From: Minisyncoccota bacterium
GTDB taxonomy: Bacteria; Patescibacteriota; Minisyncoccia; JAHIHE01; JAGLIN01
NCBI GenBank assembly: GCA_023270095.1
Contig: JAGLSJ010000002.1
Location: 1 to 31,747 of the forward strand
Direction of reading: 5' to 3'
DNA: 31,747 bases
Part shown: positions 15,801 to 23,420 of the stretch, in pieces
Layout: each line of letters opens with the position of its first letter
How positions within the stretch are numbered: position 1 is the stretch's first letter
The notes under the pieces: generated by a model
What the model was told of the DNA's origin: nothing
Seen by the model: the letters and a program-made list of their open reading frames with translations, nothing else
Database searches by the model: none
Translations under genes and position numbers: made by a program

Positions 15801-18800
15801 AAAATTTATTCTGCATTGAGTTTTGATGGAGTTAATGATTATGTTTCTATTCCAAGTATAAATCCTACGGACGCCATAACAGTTTCGGCATGGGTAAAAT
15901 CATCGTCAAGTACTGGTTATAGTGGAGTCTGGCAGATTGTTAGCAAATATAGTGCATATATTTTAGGAACGAGTTCTACGGGTAGTAATAATATGTGTTT
16001 TATAACTTATGATACAACATGGCGATACGGAAGTTGCTATTCGGTTCCAGATCCTGAAAATTGGCATCATTTTGTTGGGACATATGATAGTTTGGCTAAT
16101 GAGAAGAAGCTTTATGTTGATGGTGTTTTAAGGAGTACGACAAATCCTTCCGGTCTAATTAGATTAGATACTGGTCCGATTCATATAGGACACAGAGAGT
16201 GTTGTTCAGGTTATTATTTTGGTGGTCTGATTGATGAGGTTCGTATTTATAATCGAGCTTTGGCAGACGATGAGGCATTACAACACTATCAAGGTGTATA
16301 TCAGTATGATCCAGGAGATTCATCATTGGTGGGACATTGGAAATTTGATGACGAAGGTGGCGTGGCTTTGGATAGTTCTGGAAATGGGAATAACGGAATT
16401 TTGGTAAACAGTCCAACTTGGGTGACATCTTTTGATAATGTTAATAATGTTCCTTCATATTGGAGAGTGTGTTCTGATGGGAAAAATAATGATTGTGATC
16501 TTGATATAGATGCGAACGATTCAGGTTGTGATGGGGAGCTTACTTCGTTGGATATATCGGCGAAGTATGGGGCTAGTTTAGAAAATATAATTTCTGATAA
16601 TGGAGATATTTATCGTTCTGATATAGGAACTTTGAAATTAATTTCAACTGCTTTTGATAGTACTTTTGGAATCAATGCTCATTCTATTTTATGGAAGGCG
16701 GGAGGAGTTAGTCAGACTTCAAATAATTGTGGAGCTTCTGGTTATTGTGAAATTGGTGTGGGTGATTTTCCTGTTGGCACTGTTATTGAGTATAAATCGT
16801 TTGCGTCAGATACCAACAACAACTCTGCTTGTGATCCCGTTGATTGTAGCTCTTATTATTCTTTTACGGTTCGTGATTTTGAATGTTATGATATTAATAC
16901 AGAAACTAATATCAATGGAAGCTGCGAAAGCGGAACCGGAGAGTGTTGCGGAGGAATTTGTGATATATCCTTTGATGATTCAAATTCAAATGGTTACGAC
17001 GTAGATTGCAAGGTTACGGGATGCAACGGCGAATCTTGGGAGTGGATTCCGGAAGATGATTCAACTAGTTGTAATACTGCCGCATCAAATTTATGTTCTG
17101 TTTTTTCTGTTAGTGGTTGTGAAACAACGGGTTATAGTTGTTCTTCTGGATTATGCGAATATAATCCAACGGACCAAAAAATCGATTATTGTTATGATGA
17201 TTATAAGTTTAAAGATTTTGGATGTGATGTTGGTAATTGCGAAGGTACTGATATCAATTGTAAAATTAGTTGTGATTCTGATTGTTGTTGCAGTTGTGGA
17301 AGCTATGATCTGGATGAGAAAGTTTATTCTTCGTTGAGTTTTGATGGAGTAGATGATTATGCGATTATAAATCCAATAGGTAATTTTCCAACAACAGAAA
17401 TTACAGCAGAGTTTTGGATGAAATCTTCAGACACAACTAAAGATGGAACTCCAGTTTCATATGCTACGAGTGGTAATAATAATGAATTTATAATTTTTGA
17501 TTATGGAAGTTTTAGACCTCATATAAAGGGCGCTTCTGTTGACACTGGAATATCAGCGAATGATGGAAGTTGGCATCATATTATTGTGACATGGAGAAGT
17601 TCAGATGGACAGATTAAACTTTATAAGGATGGTGATTTTCAGATTTATGCTGGAACTTTACAACCTGGTGTAACTTTATCGCAAGGAGGTTCTTTAATCG
17701 TAGGGCAAGAACAGGATAGTGTTGGTGGAGGATTTCAATTAAGTCAGGCATTTCTAGGTTTTATCGACGAGATTCGAGTATATAATCGCGCTTTATCTGA
17801 AGGTGAGGCATTGCAACATTATCAAGGAGTTTATCAGAATGAGTCTGGATTAGTAGGGCATTGGAAATTTGATGATGCTATTACTACAAGCACAGCGATA
17901 GATAGTTCTGGAAATGGAAATGATGGAACTTTGGTAAATGGTCCGACCTGGATGAGTTCTTTTAATGATTCTAATAAAAATAGTGTACCAACTTATTGGC
18001 AAGCTTGTACTGATAACAAGGACAATGATTGTAATAGCCAGAAAGATAGTAGCGAGTTAACATGTGATGGAGAATTTGATGTTTTGAGCATTAGAGCAGA
18101 GAATAAGAATGGAAATATTCTCGGAGACGGAGATGAAGTAAAAGATATAGATACTGATAAAATAAGCCTTATTGCAACACCAGTTGATTTTGATTCGGGA
18201 GTAAAAAAAGTCACTGTTTATTGGATTGCTGGTGGAGTCCTTGGTCAGAAGACTTGTGGATATGGTGAGGGAGATGATTCTTTTGAAGATGATGAGACCT
18301 GTTTGGCTGAAATTGGTTCGTTTGATGCTGGCACTATAGTGGAATATAATACTCAAGGGTTTGATAATAATAACAATTCAAAATGTAGTCCTACTAATTG
18401 TATTTCTTCTAGTTCTTTTAGTGTTATATTATCAAATATAGCACCAGTTATTTCTGAATTAAAAAAACAACAAAATGAGAGTTATTGCCATGGTCTAAAT
18501 AGTGTTTCTTTTTTATGGACATATTATGATGAAGATGCGGCTCCAAGTACAAATACTCAAGACCTTTATGAAATTCAAATAAAAAAAGGAAGTGTGTCTG
18601 ATGATCCTACTATTTCTGGGTTTTTTGATAGTGGACTTCTTCTAAATGTAGATAAAAATTCAGAAACTCATTCTTATTTATATAATAGTAACGATACTGA
18701 AAATAATCAGGACTTTGAATATAATTCAACTTATTATTGGAGAGTTAAAGTTAAGGATGTTAAAGGTGCATTTTCAGATTGGATTGTGTATGATGATTCT

Positions 18801-19208
18801 GATGATGATGATGGAAACGGATATGCCAAATCTTTTTCTACTCCTTTGCATAAATATCCTGATGCAGATTTTGACTTTTTGCCAAATTCTCCTGATTTCG
18901 GAGAAGAAGTAACAATCACAGATGGGTCAACTGCTTATGATTCTAGTGGTAATAGTAATACAGATTTAATAGGTAGGTGGGAGTGGGATTTTGATGGTGA
19001 CATGACAATTGACAAAACAATTAATAGAACAATTGAAATACTTAACGGAGATACGACGCATGTTTATTTGAATCCGACAATAAATCAGTATGGTATAAAG
19101 TTGTTTGTAACAGATAATGATAATTTTACATGTTATAAAATAAAACAAATTAATATTGCAACGGGCGAAGAATATCCAAGATGGAATGAGATTGCACCGC
19201 ATAATTAA
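12861..19208 (+). CDS. Giant secreted vWA/LamG/Cys-rich protein, candidate pilus-tip adhesin
   Basis: 2115 residues with an N-terminal signal sequence (about 13-42, VRA then E). A von Willebrand A domain (about 48-245) has a complete MIDAS: D56-R-S-G-S60, a Thr in G-G-Q-T-N-T, and Asp in L-S-D-G. After it come about five Ig-like modules (G-x-x-x-H-x-I-x-W ... G-T-x-I-E-Y pattern), three Cys-rich units (about 613-745, 846-975, 1339-1485, with C-C-x-G-x-C-D), and two LamG-like domains (about 983-1150 and 1487-1655, both with SFDGV-[ND]-DY and a repeated EALQHYQGVYQ). Three C-x-D-x-x-[DN]-N-D-C motifs recall MopE-type metal sites (about 477, 1203, 1715). The last 250 residues match the cassette 1 giant and end in WNEIAPHN. 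With prepilin genes downstream, a PilY1-like tip role is inferred. Confidence 0.9.
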   Translation: MSKTKIINNYSKKFFVFIIFFFTLITSFLFFDVFKNDNKVRAEVCSSAVDVMMVIDRSGSMSEFVDGEQKIEVAKSAALSFVDNLSLNDDQIGLEVFANSAALFAPGLTDNFGFVNGKINSISFEEGGQTNTEAAIVLARGELIDDGRINTIKVMVVLSDGVPNRQISTGDPIAKAIIAAGVAKDNGIRIISIGFLDPLAEDFAEAEDFMKKIASAPGDYYSSNNSPSCGEDNYLVCIYNQISASICDNTSPVITEVSKNRVGTLYAQDDLIIVSQISDDFGIKEHQIKWSTDNWLTENIELCTVFAGTTNTCEKNIGTFGEGIAVSYKSYVVDTNDNETEGTENGEGASKSVMVASSTLEINGDVNGKFQRNQNNTIKINISDPQGMANSDEFYISVDSIASVEGIEFNRQLMSSCTGTGSNFSCSNTLFNPACGSDDSVNVYIYPKSIDIGYHDHVITKLVDLENIEENLGNGTCSDFIDNDCDGKTDLVAGVEENICDNVPPAVSIKRKVSGVEVVDVYNNDSVTLSSTAVDYPIGLNGLISHTIYWYKNGALQIAQSCGSAASCEIAIGTFPVGTEIEYYAKAIDNSAISNFSCGPAGCFTHYSFVVKDFECDGQTDLTECSTIGACCNSICDTFQSSNLFDSECSIEGCSDSTWGWVADNETGDCSDGTNSDGCYAMGSGCEERNYSCSSGSCSPVIYDAFSDTCIGLVLNDYGCNALQCELLSSEIDASCDSQLENIGIVVTDNEGSVISSGGDVLDSKTNKIAFTSSANDTYGIIQHKIFWTDNNWTSTNEIDCGATGECSGQIGPLNIGVTVQYYSRAVDGNNESGETARYFFTVVDASCYEVSDMTYCEKDGNPGKCCGGVCDISFDSSTLYDIECATKGCNLESWEYVPIEEEQSCNIVGEYTCFDYFTGCEKRDYSCDTGLCTYTAITNTDVCSGDTFINYGCSGINCSSGNDDCSDCSCSCGNYNLDEKIYSALSFDGVNDYVSIPSINPTDAITVSAWVKSSSSTGYSGVWQIVSKYSAYILGTSSTGSNNMCFITYDTTWRYGSCYSVPDPENWHHFVGTYDSLANEKKLYVDGVLRSTTNPSGLIRLDTGPIHIGHRECCSGYYFGGLIDEVRIYNRALADDEALQHYQGVYQYDPGDSSLVGHWKFDDEGGVALDSSGNGNNGILVNSPTWVTSFDNVNNVPSYWRVCSDGKNNDCDLDIDANDSGCDGELTSLDISAKYGASLENIISDNGDIYRSDIGTLKLISTAFDSTFGINAHSILWKAGGVSQTSNNCGASGYCEIGVGDFPVGTVIEYKSFASDTNNNSACDPVDCSSYYSFTVRDFECYDINTETNINGSCESGTGECCGGICDISFDDSNSNGYDVDCKVTGCNGESWEWIPEDDSTSCNTAASNLCSVFSVSGCETTGYSCSSGLCEYNPTDQKIDYCYDDYKFKDFGCDVGNCEGTDINCKISCDSDCCCSCGSYDLDEKVYSSLSFDGVDDYAIINPIGNFPTTEITAEFWMKSSDTTKDGTPVSYATSGNNNEFIIFDYGSFRPHIKGASVDTGISANDGSWHHIIVTWRSSDGQIKLYKDGDFQIYAGTLQPGVTLSQGGSLIVGQEQDSVGGGFQLSQAFLGFIDEIRVYNRALSEGEALQHYQGVYQNESGLVGHWKFDDAITTSTAIDSSGNGNDGTLVNGPTWMSSFNDSNKNSVPTYWQACTDNKDNDCNSQKDSSELTCDGEFDVLSIRAENKNGNILGDGDEVKDIDTDKISLIATPVDFDSGVKKVTVYWIAGGVLGQKTCGYGEGDDSFEDDETCLAEIGSFDAGTIVEYNTQGFDNNNNSKCSPTNCISSSSFSVILSNIAPVISELKKQQNESYCHGLNSVSFLWTYYDEDAAPSTNTQDLYEIQIKKGSVSDDPTISGFFDSGLLLNVDKNSETHSYLYNSNDTENNQDFEYNSTYYWRVKVKDVKGAFSDWIVYDDSDDDDGNGYAKSFSTPLHKYPDADFDFLPNSPDFGEEVTITDGSTAYDSSGNSNTDLIGRWEWDFDGDMTIDKTINRTIEILNGDTTHVYLNPTINQYGIKLFVTDNDNFTCYKIKQINIATGEEYPRWNEIAPHN

Positions 19209-19436
19209 GGACTACTTGTTTTATCTAGTTTGTTTCCTTTCTGTCGAGGAAGGGTTTAGATGGGTTTGAAAAGTTGATTTAAATTAGCTAAATTATTTTC
19301 AAAAGTATTTCTAAATTTATCTTTTTTTATAAAAAATAGATAAAAAAGTAGCACCTAAGGAAACTTTAATAAATCGCTAAATCATGTTTTTAAAATTTGT
19401 TTTTTGAGTTAAATTTTTGAATTTTTTCTTCGCAAG

Positions 19437-19468
19437 AATGACAAAAATTGCGTTTTTCGGAGGTTCTT
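19437..19468 (+). repeat. 32-base dispersed repeat, copy 1 (inverted partner at 23309)
   Basis: The reverse complement of this stretch matches 23309-23340 at 30 of 32 bases (core GAAAAACGCA and TTTTTGTCATT). It lies just before pilC and is non-coding; it also creates a spurious in-frame TTG ahead of the true pilC start. Confidence 0.6.
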
Positions 19469-19489
19469 TTACCATTTAAAGATTTTATT

Positions 19490-20695
19490 ATGAAATTTAA
19501 ATATAAAGCAATATCAATAAGCGGGACAGAACAGGTTGGAAAAATCGAAGCCGAGAATAAAGAGAGGGCGATAGAATTATTACAACAGCATAAGCTCATT
19601 CTCGTTACGATAAAAGAAATAAGAGAATTGATTTCTTTTAAAAGATTTTCGGGAATTTTTCACAAGGTTAATCATAAAAAGATAGTAATATTCTTAAAAG
19701 AACTTTCAATTCTTCTTACGGCTGGAGTATCCTTGGTGGAGGCATTAAGAATTCAATATAATCAAGAAGAAAGTCTCTATTTTAAAGAGCAGCTTTTTAA
19801 GATTTTAAGTATGGTTGAAGATGGAGTACCATTTTCTGCCGCTTTGTCAAAATTTCCTAATATCTTTTCTGAATTTTTTATTAATATAGTTAAGTCTGGT
19901 GAAGAATCTGGAAAGATGCAAGAATCTCTTTTGCATATGTCGGTTTACATAGAAAAGCAATATCTCTTATCTAGTAAAGTAAAAAATGCTTTAATGTATC
20001 CTGCAATTGTTATGAGTGGATTTGCTTTAGTGGGTGTGGCTATGATGGTATTAGTTGTTCCTCAGTTAGTTAGTATTTTTGAGGGAAATAATCAAGAATT
20101 GCCGTTGCCAACAAAAATATTGATCTTTGTAAGTAATTTTATGCAACATAATATTGTTTTAATAGTCGTAGGAGGAGGTATTATCTTGTATTTAGCGAAA
20201 AAATATATCCAAACTGAAAAGGGTAAGTCAAGGATAGACAGTTTTCTTTTAAAGATCCCACAATTCAGTACTATTTTTAAAAAGTATTATGTCGCCCGTT
20301 TTGCAGAAAATCTTTCGTTGCTTATTTCTAGTGGAATTCCTATTATAACCGCCTTGCAAGTTTCTGGAGATGTCGTTGGAAACGATGTATATAAAAAAGT
20401 GATTTATAATAGTATTGACGAGGTAAAAATAGGTGGATCTATAGCGTATTCTTTTGAAAGAAGTGATCAGCTACCTCCTTTAGTCTCTAGGATGATAAGA
20501 GTTGGAGAGAGGACTGGGAAATTAGATGTTGTGTTAAAGGATATTGCAGATTTTTACACGAAAGAAGTTGATATTGCTGTTGATGGATTAACTTCTATTA
20601 TAGAACCTATTATGATATTTGTTCTTGGTGGTGCGGTGGCAGTTCTTGTAGCGTCTATTTTAATGCCAATTTATCAAATGACGACAATGATATAG
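19490..20695 (+). CDS. pilC: Type IV pilus inner-membrane platform protein PilC (GspF family)
   Basis: A 401-residue polytopic membrane protein with two GspF domains (about 55-180 and 260-385). The N-terminal pattern MKFKYKAIS...G-x-I-x-A-x-x-x-x-x-A-x-x-L-L is typical of PilC. Membrane helices lie at about 155-190, 205-230 and 360-395. Conserved pieces include L-L-T-A-G-V-S-L-V-E-A-L in domain 1, L-I-S-S-G-I-P-I-I-T-A-L in domain 2, and I-R-V-G-E-R-T-G-K-L. The ATG at 19490 is chosen over an in-frame TTG 42 bases upstream, because the latter lies in a repeat and the family begins at MKFKYKA. PilC is the platform on which pilin subunits are added. No PilB or PilT ATPase gene is in the window. 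Confidence 0.92.
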   Translation: MKFKYKAISISGTEQVGKIEAENKERAIELLQQHKLILVTIKEIRELISFKRFSGIFHKVNHKKIVIFLKELSILLTAGVSLVEALRIQYNQEESLYFKEQLFKILSMVEDGVPFSAALSKFPNIFSEFFINIVKSGEESGKMQESLLHMSVYIEKQYLLSSKVKNALMYPAIVMSGFALVGVAMMVLVVPQLVSIFEGNNQELPLPTKILIFVSNFMQHNIVLIVVGGGIILYLAKKYIQTEKGKSRIDSFLLKIPQFSTIFKKYYVARFAENLSLLISSGIPIITALQVSGDVVGNDVYKKVIYNSIDEVKIGGSIAYSFERSDQLPPLVSRMIRVGERTGKLDVVLKDIADFYTKEVDIAVDGLTSIIEPIMIFVLGGAVAVLVASILMPIYQMTTMI

Positions 20696-20755
20696 ATATT
20701 TAAAATTATACAGAGCGAAATTTTTACGTTTTTTGCTATGTTTTAATATACACTT

Positions 20756-21331
20756 ATGAGAAAAAATAATTATAAGACATTTTACATTAAACATTTTAAA
20801 TTGAGTAATAAATTCGGTTTTAGTTTGATTGAGATAATGACAATTATAGCTATCACAGGTATAATGACTGCTATAGCTGTGCCCTATTATGCTCAAAATC
20901 GTGATGCTAAAGCATTGTCTTTCGGTATGGAGCAGATTGTCAGTGATATAAGAATGGTTCAAAATTATGCTTATAGTACTTTGAAATCTGATGATTCATA
21001 TCCTGCTGGTGGTTATGGAATTAATTTTCTAGTAGATTCAAACGAATATATTATCTTTGCCGATAAGGATAGTAATATGGAATATAATAGTGTTAGCGAG
21101 AAAGTTAGCGCGATTGAGCTTTCTAGGGGAGTTAAAATTACATCTTTGAAAATAAATGGCACTGAAGATTCAAACGGAGAAGTAGATTTGGTTTTTACAT
21201 CTCCTTATGGAAAAGTTTTTATAGACAAACAAAATCAAATAAGTTCAAATTTTTTTAACTTGGAAATTACAGTTAGTAATACTATCGGTTCTAAGACTGT
21301 TATTATGAGTAGTTCTGGTTTATTGAACTGA
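20756..21331 (+). CDS. Prepilin-like protein, FimT/GspH type
   Basis: 191 residues. A 21-residue basic leader ends at a type III signal peptide site, G then F-S-L-I-E-I, with E at +5 of the mature protein, followed by a hydrophobic helix (about 24-44). A beta-rich C-terminal domain follows (VSAIELSRGVKITSLKI, VDLVFTSPYGKVFID), as in FimT/FimU/GspH minor pseudopilins. A prepilin peptidase would cut after Gly, but no such gene is seen here. The gene starts 60 bases after pilC with a possible -10 (TTTAATAT) only a few bases before the ATG, so a leaderless transcript is possible. It is the only gene of the window with a TGA stop. Confidence 0.85.
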   Translation: MRKNNYKTFYIKHFKLSNKFGFSLIEIMTIIAITGIMTAIAVPYYAQNRDAKALSFGMEQIVSDIRMVQNYAYSTLKSDDSYPAGGYGINFLVDSNEYIIFADKDSNMEYNSVSEKVSAIELSRGVKITSLKINGTEDSNGEVDLVFTSPYGKVFIDKQNQISSNFFNLEITVSNTIGSKTVIMSSSGLLN

Positions 21332-21374
21332 TATTATAAAATATTTTGTTAAGAAAATTTTAATGTTGTAAAGT

Positions 21375-21402
21375 TTGATTGGTTTATTGATATTATTATA
21401 TT
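21375..21402 (+). promoter_or_regulatory. Predicted promoter for the PilV-like gene
   Basis: TTGATT (21375-21380), a 16-base spacer, TATATT (21397-21402). It lies in the 133-base gap between the FimT-like and PilV-like genes, 62 bases before the next ATG. Confidence 0.35.
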
Positions 21403-21464
21403 TTATACATCAAGTACTTTGAGCCTTTGTTTTTTTATATGCATTAATTTAGTTTTATTGAGAA

Positions 21465-22064
21465 ATGAAAAATATATTTTTTACAAAAAAAAATAATTTA
21501 AATAATGATGGATTTAGTTTAATCGAAATTATTTTTTCGATTGGAATTATTACTATCGGTCTTGTTTCAATATTATCACTTTTTGGTCATAATATTAAAA
21601 GTGGAATTAGTAATCGAGATAAGCTGATTGCTATTTATTTAGCAGAAGAACAGATTGAAGTTATCAGGCAATTGAGAGATACTAATTGGAAGACAGATTC
21701 TCCTGGTATAACATGGGTAACTGATATATGTAATCTAGGAATATGCCCAACTAAAGATTTTGTGATGATTGTTAAAGATACAGATTCTGAAGATGACTAC
21801 GATTTTACTGAAGGATGGGAGGCTGATACAGTAAACAATGCAGGTCAAGAGTGGAAAAAAGAAGTTTTCAAAGATTCTAATTCATATTTTCATCCTAGAG
21901 TGGACGGAGAAACATTGGGGGAGAAAACTAAATTTATAAGATGGTTGAATATTAAATATTGCGAAACTCTTGAAGCTACAGATTGCTTGGAGATTACTTC
22001 AAATGTATCTCATCCGAATATTGCAAATATCGAAATCAAGACTCGTCTTTACAATTGGAAATAA
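21465..22064 (+). CDS. Prepilin-like protein, PilV/GspI type
   Basis: 199 residues. The leader ends at N-D-G then F-S-L-I-E-I-I-F-S-I-G-I, a prepilin peptidase site with Glu at +5 and a hydrophobic helix (about 17-42). After the helix comes A-E-E-Q-I-E-V-I-R-Q-L-R-D, the A-x-x-x-x-E-x-x-R pattern common in PilV/GspI-type minor pilins. The globular part has three cysteines near C-N-L-G-I-C and C-E-T...C that may form disulfides. It sits third in a pilC/FimT/PilV/PilW/PilX run and would be a minor pilin of the initiating or tip complex. Confidence 0.85.
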   Translation: MKNIFFTKKNNLNNDGFSLIEIIFSIGIITIGLVSILSLFGHNIKSGISNRDKLIAIYLAEEQIEVIRQLRDTNWKTDSPGITWVTDICNLGICPTKDFVMIVKDTDSEDDYDFTEGWEADTVNNAGQEWKKEVFKDSNSYFHPRVDGETLGEKTKFIRWLNIKYCETLEATDCLEITSNVSHPNIANIEIKTRLYNWK

Positions 22065-22113
22065 GCTGTTGCGCATCAGCTTTACTTAATTTTGGAATAT
22101 AATTTAATTCATT

Positions 22114-22629
22114 ATGATTAAAAAAATTCAAATAAAAAATGGTTTTACGCTAATAGAGGCATTAGTTGCTATTGGTTTATTTTCGATTGTAATTTCTACG
22201 GTTGTTGGCATATTTATAAATGGAAGTGTTTCACAAAAAAGGACTATTGAATTATATACAGTTCAAAGAGAGGCAGGATATTTAATGGAAACTATGTCTA
22301 GAGAGTTAAAAATGGCCATTGGAATAGATGACAGTCAAGAAAATAGCAGTGATCATATTATTGAATTTACTAATTATGATGATGTTTTGACAGAATATTG
22401 TAGATCTGATGCAAGCGGAAGTTGCGATGCAGGTGGAAAATATATTTCTAGGAATGGAGAAAGAATTAGTTCTTCAAGTATAGCAATAAATAATTTAGTA
22501 TTTTATACGCCAGAAGATTTTTCAGATAAACAACCTATGGTCACAATAGTTATGAACATTGAGTCTGAAGGTCAATATGGCGCAGATATTTTACTTCAAA
22601 ATAGTGTTGTCACTAGAATATATGAATAA
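22114..22629 (+). CDS. Prepilin-like protein, PilW/GspJ type
   Basis: 171 residues with a short leader (KKIQIKNG) and a classical prepilin site G then F-T-L-I-E-A-L-V-A-I-G-L-F-S, Glu at +5. The mature helix is followed by Q-R-E-A-G-Y-L-M-E-T-M-S-R-E-L-K, the conserved helix of PilW/GspJ proteins, and a beta domain containing one Cys pair (C-R-S-D-A-S-G-S-C). It begins 49 bases after the PilV-like gene. With its neighbours it gives the four-member minor-pilin set that primes pilus assembly in known systems. Confidence 0.87.
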   Translation: MIKKIQIKNGFTLIEALVAIGLFSIVISTVVGIFINGSVSQKRTIELYTVQREAGYLMETMSRELKMAIGIDDSQENSSDHIIEFTNYDDVLTEYCRSDASGSCDAGGKYISRNGERISSSSIAINNLVFYTPEDFSDKQPMVTIVMNIESEGQYGADILLQNSVVTRIYE

Positions 22630-22656
22630 ATTTAATATTTGAAAATAATTGTTTGT

Positions 22657-23037
22657 ATGAATAAAAAAAATATAAAAGATTTCGACAATCAAAAAGGTCA
22701 AGTTGCTCTGTTAATTACATTAACTACTATGTTTCTACTTTTATTTGTTGGCTTGTTTCTAACTAGTGAATTATTAAAGCAAATTAAGACAACTCTCAAT
22801 AAGCTTCATTCATCTCAGGCTTATTATTTGGCGGATACGGGTGCAGAATATATTTCATATAAATTAATCAGAGTTGGCGATTTAGATATTAGTAGTTATA
22901 GCGATAATGACGAAATATTATCTGAAAATATCTTTAACGGTAATTACAAAATTATTTATATAGAATCTGGAAGTGTTCGTGTTAATTCTATTGGAGAGTA
23001 TAAAAAAACTAGCCGAAATATTAGATTAGAATGGTAA
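22657..23037 (+). CDS. PilX/GspK-like minor pilin or prepilin-like membrane protein
   Basis: 126 residues from the ATG at 22657; an in-frame TTG at 22639 would add six residues and seems less likely. The N-terminus has N-Q-K-G then Q-V-A-L-L-I-T-L-T, a hydrophobic helix (about 16-38), and S-S-Q-A-Y-Y-L-A-D-T-G-A-E-Y. That last pattern (A-x-x-x-A-D-x-G-x-E) is typical of PilX/GspK-type proteins, which often lack the +5 Glu, as here. The globular part is short and beta-rich (NGNYKIIYIESGSVRVNSIGEY). It is last in the minor-pilin run, and a bidirectional terminator follows at 23122. Confidence 0.8.
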   Translation: MNKKNIKDFDNQKGQVALLITLTTMFLLLFVGLFLTSELLKQIKTTLNKLHSSQAYYLADTGAEYISYKLIRVGDLDISSYSDNDEILSENIFNGNYKIIYIESGSVRVNSIGEYKKTSRNIRLEW

Positions 23038-23121
23038 TATAAATAGAGTAATATTTTTCTTTAATGATGTTTATCTGTATTTTATTGAAACTTAAGAATA
23101 GTAGTAAGAATATAAATTATC

Positions 23122-23150
23122 AAAAAAACCACCTGTAAAGGTGGTCTTTT
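23122..23150. terminator. Bidirectional intrinsic terminator between pilin and tRNA genes
   Basis: A 6-bp stem (ACCACC 23128-23133, GGTGGT 23140-23145) with loop TGTAAA. Four T residues follow on the plus strand and a run of seven on the minus strand. It ends the minus-strand tRNA-Asp transcript, whose 3' end is 4 bases away, and the pilin transcript from the other side. Confidence 0.8.
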
Positions 23151-23153
23151 AAC

Positions 23154-23230
23154 TGGCGGGAACGGCCGGACTCGAACCGGTGGCCTACTGCGTGACAGGC
23201 AGTCGCTCTAACCAACTGAGCTACGCCCCC
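23154..23230 (-). tRNA. tRNA-Asp (GTC)
   Basis: A 77-base cloverleaf including an encoded CCA. The acceptor stem GGGGGCG pairs with CGTTCCC (two G-U pairs), and the D arm is GCTC/GAGC. The anticodon stem ACTGC/GCAGT is perfect, with loop CTGTCAC giving anticodon GTC. The T loop is TTCGAGT. The discriminator G is the identity base for Asp. The 49-65 pair is A-C. Unlike the two other tRNAs here, CCA is encoded. Confidence 0.96.
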
Positions 23231-23308
23231 AAATTTATTTATATTTCAAAAAACATACAACATATAACTTATAACATATAATTTTAAACCTGTAAATACT
23301 TGTTGTTT

Positions 23309-23400
23309 AAGAACCTCTGAAAAACGCAGTTTTTGTCATTTCCTCATAGAAGGGAATCTAGGATTTAAGGCAAAAAATAGAATTATGAAATAGAAATTTA
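23309..23400 (-). repeat. Composite repeat: 32-base and copy B blocks between tRNA genes
   Basis: Two repeated blocks lie side by side. 23309-23340 is the inverted partner of 19437-19468 (30 of 32 bases). 23349-23400 resembles 10090-10140 in direct orientation. Together they fill about a quarter of the 335-base gap between tRNA-Asp and tRNA-Met. The rest of the gap holds the HD-hydrolase remnant (23421-23531) and AT-rich sequence without other features. Confidence 0.5.
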
Positions 23401-23420
23401 TTAGTTTATCGGAACTTCCC

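Noticed and set aside
16159..17337. Open frames within the 2115-codon gene on both strands (for example 16654-17004 and 17056-17337)
   Set aside because: The in-frame product is a coherent repeated protein; the alternatives are low-complexity by-products.
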